64,000 nucleotides of DNA from Plebeiibacterium marinum (lineage in GTDB: Bacteria; Bacteroidota; Bacteroidia; Bacteroidales; Marinilabiliaceae): positions 124,001-188,000 of the forward strand of contig NZ_JAPDPI010000002.1 of NCBI RefSeq assembly GCF_026013615.1. Reading direction: 5' to 3'. Shown here piece after piece: positions 54,201 to 63,149 of this stretch (position 1 is the stretch's first letter; the number at the start of each line of letters is the position of its first letter). The position numbers and the translations under genes are program-made. The notes beneath the pieces were generated by a model, which saw nothing but the letters and a program-made list of their open reading frames with translations, was not told where the DNA came from and ran no database searches.

Positions 54201-55076
54201 AGTAATTTCGGAATTTGCAGAATTTGACCTTATAAAACTTGAATCAATAACACAATTAACAGAATACAATCCGCCCCCTCCTGCTTTTGAAGACAACATA
54301 CTTGATCCTATTGAAACAACATCACAGTTCGACACCCATGTACCCTGTACATTGGACTGGTTAACATATACTCCTCCACCATAAACCCCATCTCCTTTAA
54401 GAGAACATCCTTCAACAACACAACTTTCAATTTTGGCATTTACAGCAACTACACCACCCCCATATCCATTTAATACAGAATTACTCTCACAATTTTGTAT
54501 GATACAACCTGACACTTTCCCTCCGGAAGCAATAACTCCGGAAGCAAACATATAAGTCCCAATTCCAGTAACAGTAGATAAAGCATCCGAATACCCATCT
54601 TCAATAGTAAATCCATTTACAAGAGTTGTAACATCAGATCCATCAGGTATTATTAAAATATGTTGAGAGTTATTGGTTTTATCTCCATCATTCTGGATTT
54701 CTCCACTCAGGGTTGTGGGACTTGAAAATTCCCATGGCTCTATAATTCCATCACTATCCAAATCTAACATCGGCCTGTCATCTACTGTTGCTTCATCAGC
54801 AGTAAACCCTCCATATAATCTTACGCCGGATTTTAAAGTTATAGCAATGGTTCTGTCTGCATCATTTGGAAAGTATTTTCCTTCTTTAACCCAAATATCA
54901 TCACCACTTAGGGCGGCATCAATGGCTGTTTGAACATTGGTATAGGCAGTAGCCCAGGAACTTCCACTTGATCCATCCCCATCCGTTGCTACATATATCG
55001 TTTTGGAATATGCATTGTGAAAAGAAAACACAACAATCAAAAACAAGATTGCTTTGAAAAGGCTAGTAATTTTCAT
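51222..55076 (-). CDS. Large T9SS-exported protein with beta-helix, YDG and MBG repeats
   Basis: A 1284-residue surface or secreted protein. After a signal peptide (about 1-24) comes a parallel beta-helix-like region (about 25-530) that begins TIYVATDGDGSSGSSW and has many short GGG-V repeats. Four YDG repeats follow (each about 80 residues, keyed by DKVYDGT, DKIYDGT, DKVYDAN and DKDYDGT), then one MBG domain (KTFGEADPELTYALTSG) and an Ig-like segment. The C-terminus (LVYPSPALKGAEINV...IYIIKTEGAVQTCKKLIVK) is a type A T9SS sorting signal. Likely an adhesin or matrix protein; no enzymatic motif seen. Confidence 0.9.
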   Translation of the reverse strand: MKITSLFKAILFLIVVFSFHNAYSKTIYVATDGDGSSGSSWATAYTNVQTAIDAALSGDDIWVKEGKYFPNDADRTIAITLKSGVRLYGGFTADEATVDDRPMLDLDSDGIIEPWEFSSPTTLSGEIQNDGDKTNNSQHILIIPDGSDVTTLVNGFTIEDGYSDALSTVTGIGTYMFASGVIASGGKVSGCIIQNCESNSVLNGYGGGVVAVNAKIESCVVEGCSLKGDGVYGGGVYVNQSNVQGTWVSNCDVVSIGSSMLSSKAGGGGLYSVNCVIDSSFIRSNSANSEITEKAFGGGMYNSGSNVISCQVFDNKIEGNEGVGGGVYGSFSTYINTVIFNNESSSNGGGINLTSSFFTNGVVVNNKTNDTNKYGGGGYGDSETSFYNTVFKGNQASISAQLRVVTGADIVNCAFEGSTQGTNGMLVSTNNDGSEDGLFYCRFISPSTFVGNTNGDAAKETELAATDWNISMVSDLIEKGNNVAFTEAHSAVGTDLNGDGDKNETIDHFADYANEMRLFNKNVDIGAFEPAFVDLTLPAPIEMEYGKTLGEITLTGGSAVDLRNSESVAGSYSFTDSGTRPAYNGGVATKYRVVFTPVDNVTYTVVYDSLFVTISKKELTLSGLTAEDKVYDGTSTVSFSGSAILEGVVGTDDVTLLTSDISAAFEDKHADVDKNVIFSGYELSGVDKGNYELSLAGATATIFQKPVSMTVLTAEDKIYDGTTVATYVETPEVIGEIAGDDVSIDVNSGTASFDSKTEGGNKTVTFEGFALTGTDALNYILTQPSNSQATISKLAVTVEGVIAADKVYDANTNATIEGIASVNGIISGDDVTLNANTASATFDNKNVGANKSVEFSGYELIGADAGNYALSQPVSDQADITAKGLAISGISIQDKDYDGTTDATLSGNAVLNGVETGDDVTLNSASLTAAFVNANAGDNKEVNLTGYELQGVDKTNYTLEAPGITATINKIALSVKADDKSKTFGEADPELTYALTSGALVAGDGFSGSLSRESGDNAGIYDINQGSLALSANYDLTFAAGVFTINKALNAISFVLNSPVTYEEGVTITLDATSDSPNEVSYLSSDQDIVSVDGNIITIRDYGIVTITAEDNGNNNYEAASSITYEFEVIPEVKALRKGSNMLIIDNSDNFFASYQWYRNGSLIDGATKQYYYSSSELQGDYHCVVSTIKGDDFDSNIINISSLSAILVYPSPALKGAEINVKLEGYEHEDIEKSVLKVYSLTGKMIIQLNDIVDVNQITIDQPGIYIIKTEGAVQTCKKLIVK

Positions 55077-55245
55077 TATTTATATCAGTTAGTCACAGGT
55101 CTTCGTGTTTTATGAGGCCTTAAATTTAAACATACTTACATGGATACGTAAATAGTATAGAACAGTTACAGAAAATCCAATAAGGGCTCAAACAATTATA
55201 AACATTGCAACAAATTGAGCATTTCACATAACTAACAGATCCTGA

Positions 55246-55650
55246 TCAATATATAAAACGGGGTCTTTCTAATTCCGAAGGAAAGTAACAATCATTCCTT
55301 TTCCCAAATAATATATATCGGTTATTCGCAACCCGATCATAAATAAAATCAGTTAAAAATGCAGGAATATATCGTAGGTAAGAAAAGATTGTAAATGGCA
55401 TTTTAAGATAAGCTGCCAATCGAAAAACTGCTTTACTTTTTAAATATACTACACCATCTTCAATTAAAATAATGGTATTTAAGTTCTCTGACTTATACCC
55501 CAATTTATCCAACATCTCTTTCGTCATATCTGAGTGCAGCAAAGCAAAGTAAAGATCATGATGACGTTCATGTCTCAATATAAACTGTATGGACGCACTG
55601 CACAACACACAACATCCATCAAAAATCAAAATGGGATGAGATGATTTCAT
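55246..55650 (-). CDS. DCC family thiol-disulfide oxidoreductase (YuxK-like)
   Basis: A 134-residue DUF393 protein. The motif IFDGCCVLCSAS near 9-20 contains the DCC triplet and a CxxC pair (Cys14, Cys17). The remaining sequence (hydrophobic and basic, ending YFPSELERPRF) matches the family. Predicted redox role, partner unknown. It starts about 120 nt from the divergent receiver/PEP-binding gene. Confidence 0.88.
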   Translation of the reverse strand: MKSSHPILIFDGCCVLCSASIQFILRHERHHDLYFALLHSDMTKEMLDKLGYKSENLNTIILIEDGVVYLKSKAVFRLAAYLKMPFTIFSYLRYIPAFLTDFIYDRVANNRYILFGKRNDCYFPSELERPRFIY

Positions 55651-55773
55651 GAGGATAAAACAAATATTCCACAGGAAGGTTGAATGTATAATCAGTAATT
55701 CATCCCAACCGTGGCATAAATCATTTTTATTCCTGTTCTATTTAGTACCTTAGTTTTCCGAAAACAATACGCC

Positions 55774-58749
55774 ATGACAGAGAATAACCATTTTGAATTA
55801 AGCCAGATATATAAACGCAAAAAGAGCGACCAGGATATTTTTACCGAACTAATGGAGTTTAAAGTAAAAGAAGTACTCCTGATTGCAAACTACTACGATG
55901 CCTATTCCATTGTGAGGGAGGGAAGATTTTTTGACAGGATTTATGGCGAATTTTTACAGTTAAACCTGTTTACTGCCCCACGCATTACTTCTGCATCCAA
56001 CATTGACGAAGCCATGGATCTTATGGGCAAAAGGCATTTTGACATGGTTATTCTAATGGCAGGATTGGACAAAAAAACACCCATAAAATACAGCAAAATC
56101 ATTAAGGAGCACGCCCCAAACATGCCATTACTTGTAATGGTTAACAACAATAGCGACCTAAAATTCTTTGACGAATCCGGTCCCAATGTCGAATATATTG
56201 ACAGGGTTTTTGTTTGGAATGGAGATTCAAAGGTGTTTTTGGCCATGATTAAGCATGTAGAAGACAGCCAAAATGCGGCTAACGACACTAAGATTGGAGA
56301 AGTTAGAGTGATACTGTTGGTTGAAGATTCCCAAAAATATTACACCCGATACCTACCGATGCTTTATTCTATTATTATGAAGCAAACGCAGAACATTTTG
56401 GCCGAGGAAGGTCACGACCAGCTTCATAAAATCCTGAAGATGCGTGCCCGTCCAAAAATTCTACTGGCAAGCAATTATGAAGATGCCGTTAAAATAATTG
56501 AGCAATTCAAAGATTATCTTATTTGCGTTATCTCTGACATGAAATACATGCGAAACGGCATTACGGATGAAAATGCAGGGGTTGAACTGATTAAGTATGT
56601 GCAATCCAATTTAAACATCCCCACCTTAATCCAGTCATCCGATGCCGGCAATGCATTTAAAGCAAAACAGGCAGGTGCTGATTTTATTGATAAAAATTCA
56701 GAGACTCTGTCACAAGACATTTCTGATTTTATTCATCAGAAGCTGGGGTTTGGAGATTTTATTTTTAAAAATTCAAGAGGCAGAAAAGTCGCAACCGCCA
56801 GAAACCTGCGAGAGTTTAACAAGTGTATAAAAGACATTGAGGCAGAATCCCTTTTGTACCATGCCCGCAGAAATGGCATCAGCACGTGGCTTATGGCCCG
56901 TGGCGAAATTAATATGGCAAAAAAATTACGCCCTTATAGCATTGAAGATTTTGAAAGCTCCAATATGCTCCGCAAAGTTATTTTGGATGTATTTGAAGAT
57001 GTAAAGATTGAGCGGATAAAAGGTAAAGTTGTCAGGTTCGATTCTTCATTGATTGATTGCAACAAATATATTACACGCATTGGCGAAGGCAGCTTTGGCG
57101 GAAAAGGAAGGGGAATGGCTTTTTTAAGTCATTTTGTTGAAAATGTGGATTTCGAAAAAATTCTTCCCAAAATAAACATCGAAATACCTACAACCGCTAT
57201 TATAGGAGCAGATGAATTTTCTGATTTTATCCAGCGGAACGATTTATACAATAAGATCTATGAGCAAAAACAGTTTGAAAAGGCAAAGGATTTGTTTTTG
57301 AAAGCTTCATTTTCTGAAAAACTAAAGAATAAACTACGAAAATACGTTGAAATCATCACAGAACCATTGGCAGTAAGGTCTTCTGGACTTTTTGAAGATT
57401 CCTTGCTACAACCTTTTGCCGGGGTATACGGTACTTTTATGCTCCCAAACAACCATCCTGATATTGAAGTCAGGTACCAACAGCTAATTATGGCTGTAAA
57501 AATGGTGTATGCCTCCATATATTCTTCGTCGGCAAGGGCATATTTTGATGCTGTAAACTACAAAGTTGAAGAGGAAAAAATGGCGGTAATCATTCAAAAA
57601 ATGATAGGCGACAAGGCACACAACCGTTTCTATCCTCATATCAGCGGCATTGCGCAAAGCTACAATTACTATCCATTTTCATATATGAAACCGGAAGATG
57701 GCTTTGCGGTTATTGGGGTTGGATTAGGAAAATATGTTGTTGGAGGAGAAAAGGCCTGGCGTTTTTGTCCTAAATACCCTAATCTGGAACTCAATTCAAT
57801 CCAGGATCAGATAAAGGATTCCCAAACCCACTTTTATGCCATCGACCTGAAGAAGAGCAACTGCGACATTTCAAATGCTGAGGAAGACACTTTTATTCAA
57901 AAACTGTTAATAAGGGAAGCTGAAGAAGATGGAAACCTTCGCTTGTGTGCTTCGGTTTACGATTATAATTACGACCGTATAGTAAATAACCTAAACAAAA
58001 GAGGCCCCCGAATTTTAAACTTTGCAAACATCTTAAAATATGAATATACCCCCCTGGCAAAAAGTCTGGAATTACTTCTCAAATATTTTAAACAAGCCAT
58101 GGGTGCGCCGGTTGAGATTGAGTTTGCAGTAGACCTTAATCCCGGAAAAAACGATTTACCCACTTTATACTTATTGCAGATTAAACCACTAATACGGATT
58201 GAAAACCATGTTAAAATAAATTTTGACGAAGTAAATGAAGAACGCATTGTATTAACTTCGGACAAAGGTATGGGGAATGGTAAAATTGAATATATCAAAG
58301 ATGTTATCTTCATGAATTCAGAGCGGTTTAAACGAACTGAGACCGATGCCATGGCTCAGGAAATGGCTGACCTGAATAAAAAAATGGAAGCGAGCGATAA
58401 GGAATACCTTTTAATTGGCCCGGGACGTTGGGGAACTCGCGACAAATTTACCGGAATACCTGTTTTATGGTCGCAGATATCCTATGCCAAAGTAATTGTA
58501 GAGATGGGACTGGCTGACTTCCCTTTAGATGCCTCATTGGGATCACATTTCTTCCACAATGTTACCTCTATGAATGTAGGATATTTTTCGGTGCACCATA
58601 ACAAAACAAATGAATACGTAAACTACGAAATTCTTAAAAAACAAAAGATAGTAAACAAATCACATTACTTTACACATGTTGAATTCAACAACCCGCTTAA
58701 AATATTAATGGATGGCAAACACCAAAAGGCTGTTGTGGAATGGCAGTAA
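55774..58749 (+). CDS. Receiver-like and PEP/pyruvate-binding (PPDK-N) protein
   Basis: A 991-residue cytoplasmic protein. A degenerate receiver-like domain (about 33-165) is followed by a second (about 178-325) that keeps the receiver residues Glu184-Asp185, Asp255, Ser288/289 and Lys307. Helices to about 410 lead into a PPDK-N/PEP-synthase ATP-grasp domain: GEGSFGGKGRGMAFL (437-451), LAVRSSGLFEDS (532-543), FAGVYGTF, and VEIEFAVDL...YLLQIKPL near its end. The last 150 residues (LIGPGRWGTRDKF, LGSHFFHNVTS) are another conserved segment. The phospho-histidine swivelling domain (GGxTSH) and the PEP-binding barrel of true PEP synthase are absent, so it cannot be a complete PEP synthase. Related full-length proteins occur in Bacteroidota; function unknown. 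Confidence 0.85.
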   Translation: MTENNHFELSQIYKRKKSDQDIFTELMEFKVKEVLLIANYYDAYSIVREGRFFDRIYGEFLQLNLFTAPRITSASNIDEAMDLMGKRHFDMVILMAGLDKKTPIKYSKIIKEHAPNMPLLVMVNNNSDLKFFDESGPNVEYIDRVFVWNGDSKVFLAMIKHVEDSQNAANDTKIGEVRVILLVEDSQKYYTRYLPMLYSIIMKQTQNILAEEGHDQLHKILKMRARPKILLASNYEDAVKIIEQFKDYLICVISDMKYMRNGITDENAGVELIKYVQSNLNIPTLIQSSDAGNAFKAKQAGADFIDKNSETLSQDISDFIHQKLGFGDFIFKNSRGRKVATARNLREFNKCIKDIEAESLLYHARRNGISTWLMARGEINMAKKLRPYSIEDFESSNMLRKVILDVFEDVKIERIKGKVVRFDSSLIDCNKYITRIGEGSFGGKGRGMAFLSHFVENVDFEKILPKINIEIPTTAIIGADEFSDFIQRNDLYNKIYEQKQFEKAKDLFLKASFSEKLKNKLRKYVEIITEPLAVRSSGLFEDSLLQPFAGVYGTFMLPNNHPDIEVRYQQLIMAVKMVYASIYSSSARAYFDAVNYKVEEEKMAVIIQKMIGDKAHNRFYPHISGIAQSYNYYPFSYMKPEDGFAVIGVGLGKYVVGGEKAWRFCPKYPNLELNSIQDQIKDSQTHFYAIDLKKSNCDISNAEEDTFIQKLLIREAEEDGNLRLCASVYDYNYDRIVNNLNKRGPRILNFANILKYEYTPLAKSLELLLKYFKQAMGAPVEIEFAVDLNPGKNDLPTLYLLQIKPLIRIENHVKINFDEVNEERIVLTSDKGMGNGKIEYIKDVIFMNSERFKRTETDAMAQEMADLNKKMEASDKEYLLIGPGRWGTRDKFTGIPVLWSQISYAKVIVEMGLADFPLDASLGSHFFHNVTSMNVGYFSVHHNKTNEYVNYEILKKQKIVNKSHYFTHVEFNNPLKILMDGKHQKAVVEWQ

Positions 58750-58986
58750 AACAGGTAACAACAAATAACTGAGCTATTAAAACTTATAGAAAAGAAACAT
58801 TGGTAATTATAAGTTACAGAAAGTCTGAAATAAAAAAAGGGTTCTCACCATAATGACCTGTTATCCTTCCAGTGGGATAACCTACGAATCATTGGGTAAA
58901 AACCTCTTGCCTTACACATGTAAAAGTATAGCTATCATATTAACTTAAAATAATCTAAATGTTAACAAACAGTTATTTGTCATTTT
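58750..58986. other. Intergenic region between convergent genes
   Basis: 237 bp between the receiver/PPDK-N gene and the EamA transporter gene. A 7-bp hairpin GTTATCC / GGATAAC (58860-58866 with 58875-58881) is present without a T run. No gene or RNA was recognised. Confidence 0.4.
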
Positions 58987-59856
58987 TTATCGCGGACCAA
59001 AAAACTTAAATCTTAATCCTTTGGTCCCAATAACCCCAACACACCCTGCAATTACCATAATAGCACCAATCCATTCCTTTAGGGTAAGCACTTCGTTAAA
59101 AACATAATATCCAAGAACGATATTAAATACAGGAACCATCATCTGCATAGTTGAGCCACGCGACACCTCAACATACTTATAACCCTCTGTCATAATAAGC
59201 TGCCCAATGGCTGAGATAATTCCAATTGAAACCAATATGAGTGTTGTGTGAAGGTTTCCGTTCGCAGAAGCCATGTTTGATGGAAGTAAAAACAGCCAAA
59301 ATCCTATCAGACTTTGAGAAAAGAATATGGATGTGGACGAATCGGTACTATGCAATTTCTTTACAAGCATAACAGAAATGGCCGACAAAAGAGACCCGGC
59401 TATAGCTAACAACTCATAGATAGAGATTTGATTCACACTAAAACCATTTTTGACAGAAAGCAGCACAATACCTCCAAAAGCCATAATAACAAATAGCCAT
59501 TGAATCACTTTTACTTTTTCCTTATAAAATACAACACTGAAAAGCGTGGCAAATATTGGATAGGAGTATACAAAAACGGTTGCCTTGCCAACCCCTATCT
59601 TTACAATAGAAAAGTAAAGTAAAAACACTGCAAGTCCACCAGTAAATCCCCTAAGCACAAGAAGTGGGCTGCGATAAAAGTCAAGTTGGATTTTTTTTGT
59701 TATAGCCAACAATCCAAGTATCCCAACACCAACTGCAAAACGAACAAATGTGGTTATTGTGGAGTTAATTTGTGGTATTGACTTAACTAATGCCGACATA
59801 ATAGCAAAGGAAACAACAGACCCTGCCATTAATAAATATCCTTTAGTTGACCTCAT
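58987..59856 (-). CDS. DMT superfamily (EamA) transporter
   Basis: A 289-residue integral membrane protein with about ten hydrophobic segments in two EamA repeats. Family-like signals include MAGSVVSFAIMSALVKSIP at the start and GYKYVEVSRGSTMQMMVPVFNIVLGYYVF in the second repeat. Such transporters move amino acids, purines or other metabolites, usually outward; the substrate is not inferable. It diverges from the prohibitin-like gene. Confidence 0.9.
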   Translation of the reverse strand: MRSTKGYLLMAGSVVSFAIMSALVKSIPQINSTITTFVRFAVGVGILGLLAITKKIQLDFYRSPLLVLRGFTGGLAVFLLYFSIVKIGVGKATVFVYSYPIFATLFSVVFYKEKVKVIQWLFVIMAFGGIVLLSVKNGFSVNQISIYELLAIAGSLLSAISVMLVKKLHSTDSSTSIFFSQSLIGFWLFLLPSNMASANGNLHTTLILVSIGIISAIGQLIMTEGYKYVEVSRGSTMQMMVPVFNIVLGYYVFNEVLTLKEWIGAIMVIAGCVGVIGTKGLRFKFFGPR

Positions 59857-59959
59857 TGCGTTTTTGTTTAGGACACAAAGATATTAATGATTTAAAGTTT
59901 TATTTAGTAGATTTAAGTTCTCGTTCAGAAAATATTTAAAAACAGATAATTTTATAGTT

Positions 59960-60778
59960 ATGAAAAACAAAGTATCACCTATTATTTTAAGTGTTTTATT
60001 ACTTGGTGTTGTAATGCTTTTTGTATTTAGCAGCAGGGTATTTCACATCATTCAGCCAGGAGAAAGGGCTGTAGTTTTTAAACCTTACACAATTGGCTTA
60101 GACGTGGACAATATCAAATCAGAAGGTCTGGCCATCATTGCTCCCTGGAACCAATTGATTACATATGGAGTAAAAGAACAAACTCAGGAAGAAACAATGG
60201 ATGTACTTGACAAGAACAGTATGTCAATTAACATGGATATTACCGTACGATTTAATCCCGTTTACGATAAAGTAGGTCAGATCCACCAACGATTTGGCAA
60301 AAACTATGTTCATGTATTAGTTATCCCTGAAGTGCGTTCAGTAGTGAGGAGCATTACAGGCAGATACACCGCAGAAGAATTGTTCTCAACCAAAAGAACC
60401 GAAGTAGAAACCTTAATTGAGGAGGAAACTTCAGAAGTACTAAAAGCCAACTACATAGAATGCAAAGCTTTATTGATTCGTTCAATTAAACTACCCGAAC
60501 AAATTAAGATGGCTATTGAAAACAAGCTAAAACAAGAGCAGGAAGCATTGGCCTATCAGTTTAAGCTGGATAAAGAACGAAGCGAAGCGGAGCGTAAAAA
60601 GATTGAAGCGGAAGGTATAGCAAACTACAACAAGATTATCAATGCCAGTTTAACACCAAATATCATTAAACAAAAAGGAATTGATGCCACTTTAGAATTG
60701 GCTCAATCACAAAATTCCAAAGTGGTTGTTGTTGGCTCGGGCAAAGATGGTTTACCCCTGATTTTAGGAGGAAACTAA
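59960..60778 (+). CDS. Prohibitin family protein (SPFH domain)
   Basis: A 272-residue membrane-anchored SPFH protein. An N-terminal membrane segment (about 8-26) is followed by IQPGERAVVFKPY, the usual start of the SPFH domain, and by a helical region with many charged residues (ENKLKQEQEALAYQFKLDKERSEAERKKIEAEG). Prohibitins form ring scaffolds that regulate proteases and membrane domains. It ends in a terminator shared with the convergent DUF4097 gene. Confidence 0.92.
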   Translation: MKNKVSPIILSVLLLGVVMLFVFSSRVFHIIQPGERAVVFKPYTIGLDVDNIKSEGLAIIAPWNQLITYGVKEQTQEETMDVLDKNSMSINMDITVRFNPVYDKVGQIHQRFGKNYVHVLVIPEVRSVVRSITGRYTAEELFSTKRTEVETLIEEETSEVLKANYIECKALLIRSIKLPEQIKMAIENKLKQEQEALAYQFKLDKERSEAERKKIEAEGIANYNKIINASLTPNIIKQKGIDATLELAQSQNSKVVVVGSGKDGLPLILGGN

Positions 60779-60790
60779 ACAACAAAATAT

Positions 60791-60823
60791 TTTTGAGGTG
60801 AGTATCATGCGCTCACCTCAAAA
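60791..60823. terminator. Bidirectional terminator between prohibitin-like and DUF4097 genes
   Basis: TTTTGAGGTGAG / CTCACCTCAAAA (60791-60802 with 60812-60823) makes a 12-bp perfect stem with a 9-nt loop. A/T flanks on both sides suit termination in both directions. Confidence 0.85.
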
Positions 60824-60838
60824 TTCCTTTTTCACCTG

Positions 60839-61855
60839 CTAATAATAAGCCTGACTACCGGTAGTACTTGTTCCTGTTATCACAATACTGCCTTTCCCTA
60901 CTTTAAGCGATTTCTTTTTTGATTTGCCCATAGCCCGCAAAAATGAGTTATCTGACTTCAGTACAAAAGCAAGGTCTGATTTCGTGTTCATCTGCACTTT
61001 TATATTCCCTTCTGAAGTAGTGAATGTGGATGATCCTGTAAATTTAATTCTTGTACCGGTGATAGAACCGCTTGAGGCATGCAGATTATATACTGCTTCG
61101 GACTGAAATACCTTTTGGTTTCCTTCAAATGTGCGGGTTTCAATATTTCCTTTTACCAACGATATTTTAATGTCGCCATTGGTTGTTTTAGCAGATATAT
61201 TGCCTTCTACATTCTCAATCTCCTGAAATCCGGAACCTCCATCTGTTTTTAAATTTCCTTTGAGCTGAGAAATAGAAAAATCACCTTTGTTTGAACTCAC
61301 GCAAAAATCACCTTTTACATTGCGTAAAATTACTTTCCCGGATTTTGATTTTGATCTCAAATCGCCTTCATAGTTATCCACTACAATATCGCCTGCAGGC
61401 GAACTGCTTTGAACATTTCCTTTAACACCTGTCATATTAACATGTCCTGATTTAGAGTCGATATTAATATTTTGTACAGAAAGTGACTCCACTTCCACCT
61501 TTCCTGATTTTGAAACCACCACAACATTGAGTCCCTCCGGGAGTTTAACCACAATCTCTCCCCAATGCGATTTCCAGCTAGCTGGTTTAACAACAGACAC
61601 ACTCAACTTACTTTGAGCCACTTCTGTGTCTATTTTGTATTGATCCTGGTTTTCATCTGTTTTAATAACAGCACTGAGTTTTATATCATTGCCTTCATGT
61701 CCCGATATTTTTACTGCACAAAAATCAGCATCAATCATAATAGTATCAACACGAGCAAAAGTATCTTGTTTCTGAATAGCCACATTTTGTGCAACAATAG
61801 TAAATGCAGCACTAAATATTAAAAAAGAGGTAATAAAACGTAAACGAAAGTTCAT
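60839..61855 (-). CDS. DUF4097 beta-strand repeat protein
   Basis: A 338-residue exported protein from the ATG at 61855 with a signal peptide ending AFTIVAQ. The body is a run of short strands of the type VEVESLSVQNINIDSKSGHV and GNIETRTFEGN, the repeating pattern of DUF4097, which folds as a beta-solenoid. Function is unknown; related domains occur in envelope-stress and surface proteins. It diverges from the glycosyltransferase gene across 190 bp. Confidence 0.85.
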   Translation of the reverse strand: MNFRLRFITSFLIFSAAFTIVAQNVAIQKQDTFARVDTIMIDADFCAVKISGHEGNDIKLSAVIKTDENQDQYKIDTEVAQSKLSVSVVKPASWKSHWGEIVVKLPEGLNVVVVSKSGKVEVESLSVQNINIDSKSGHVNMTGVKGNVQSSSPAGDIVVDNYEGDLRSKSKSGKVILRNVKGDFCVSSNKGDFSISQLKGNLKTDGGSGFQEIENVEGNISAKTTNGDIKISLVKGNIETRTFEGNQKVFQSEAVYNLHASSGSITGTRIKFTGSSTFTTSEGNIKVQMNTKSDLAFVLKSDNSFLRAMGKSKKKSLKVGKGSIVITGTSTTGSQAYY

Positions 61856-62047
61856 ATTCAATAATAATTTCAGATTAATAAACTAAAAAGTAATGTTCAT
61901 CAAGTTTATTACGTCATGTATTTTTTTTGGTTTCAACATTTAGTTTATTTGTAATTGTAAGTCAAAAGTGATTGTAGTTATCTGCATTTTATATAAAGAC
62001 TACAATTAAAATGCTTACTTTTACGACACATCAAATTTTTACGCATA

Positions 62048-62989
62048 GTGAATAAGAGCAAACTCAAAGTTTTATTTGTTTACAGTAGTCATAATATTTT
62101 TGCACGTAAGCACTTAGTTACTACACAGGGCGCATCTCTCCAAAAAAGAGGCGTAAGCGTTGAATATTATGATATTTCAGGAAATAAATGGTACACTTAT
62201 CTTAAACACATAAAGTCTCTTCGGCATTTTATTAAGGAGCATGATTTTGATTTGGTCCATGCTCAGTTTGGGTATTCCGGATTTACCTGTGCCTTTGCTC
62301 ACTTCAGGCCTTTAATTGTTTCCCTGATGGGAACTGACTTCAGGTTAGAGGTTGCCAGTTCTTTATTAACACGATTATTTGCAAAACTTTTTTGGGATTA
62401 TACCATAGTAAAATCTCCAAAGATGTTCAATAGCCTAAAAATCAAAAAATCAGAAGTAATTCCTAATGGGATAGATTTTGCAAGATTTAATCCCATTGAC
62501 AGAGAAATTGCCCGAAGGCAGGTTGGTTTTAGTTCATCTGCTCATGTGCTTTGGGTTTCTGACCCGGAGCGTAAAGAAAAAAACTTTGATTTGGCCAGGG
62601 AGGCGTTAGGACATCTGGATACTGATGATGTAGAGTTAACCGTTGTTAATAATGTAGAACTTGACCAGGTTCCATTTTATTATTATGCTGCAGATGTATT
62701 GTTGGTAACTTCAAAGTGGGAAGGATCGCCCAATGTTGTTAAAGAGGCCATGGCATGTTCGCTGCCTATTGTATCAACCGATGTTGGAGATGTAATTGAC
62801 ATTACAAAAAACACTAACGGATGTTATATAACCAGTGCAGATCCGGAATCGGTGGCCAAAGCACTCGAATTAGCCTTGTCCTTTGGAAAAAGAACAAACG
62901 GTCGTGAAAAAGTTAAGTATCTTGATGTTGATTACATCTCTGAGAGATTGCTAAACACTTACCAAAAAGTACTTTCAGGAAAAAAATAA
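62048..62989 (+). CDS. Glycosyltransferase family 4 protein
   Basis: A 313-residue GT-B glycosyltransferase using a GTG start at 62048. The N-terminal domain begins KVLFVYSSHNIFARKH, and VIPNGIDFARFNP is the GT4 hinge. The donor-binding motif EGSPNVVKEAMACSLPIVSTDVGD has the Glu-x7-Glu pair. At 313 residues it is somewhat short for GT4 (often 350-400) but shows no break. It lies 160 bp before a nucleotide-sugar dehydrogenase and probably builds a surface polysaccharide. Confidence 0.9.
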   Translation: MNKSKLKVLFVYSSHNIFARKHLVTTQGASLQKRGVSVEYYDISGNKWYTYLKHIKSLRHFIKEHDFDLVHAQFGYSGFTCAFAHFRPLIVSLMGTDFRLEVASSLLTRLFAKLFWDYTIVKSPKMFNSLKIKKSEVIPNGIDFARFNPIDREIARRQVGFSSSAHVLWVSDPERKEKNFDLAREALGHLDTDDVELTVVNNVELDQVPFYYYAADVLLVTSKWEGSPNVVKEAMACSLPIVSTDVGDVIDITKNTNGCYITSADPESVAKALELALSFGKRTNGREKVKYLDVDYISERLLNTYQKVLSGKK

Positions 62990-63149
62990 CTATCAATACC
63001 ACCTTTTTACATGCACTGTTTTTCGATTCATAGGTTATTGGATCCTATTTATCAATACACTAACTATGCTTGTCAAAAAAAAATATTTTAGTAGAATAAA
63101 TTGATAGCTTTATATTTAATTTTCTAGAAATCTGATAAATTAAATATTG

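Noticed and set aside
55774-58749. Phosphoenolpyruvate synthase
   Set aside because: The phospho-His swivelling domain and PEP barrel were not found; only the PPDK-N-like ATP-grasp is visible.
58860-58881. Terminator after the receiver/PPDK-N gene
   Set aside because: The 7-bp hairpin lacks a T run and lies over 100 nt from the stop; kept only as a note on the intergenic region.
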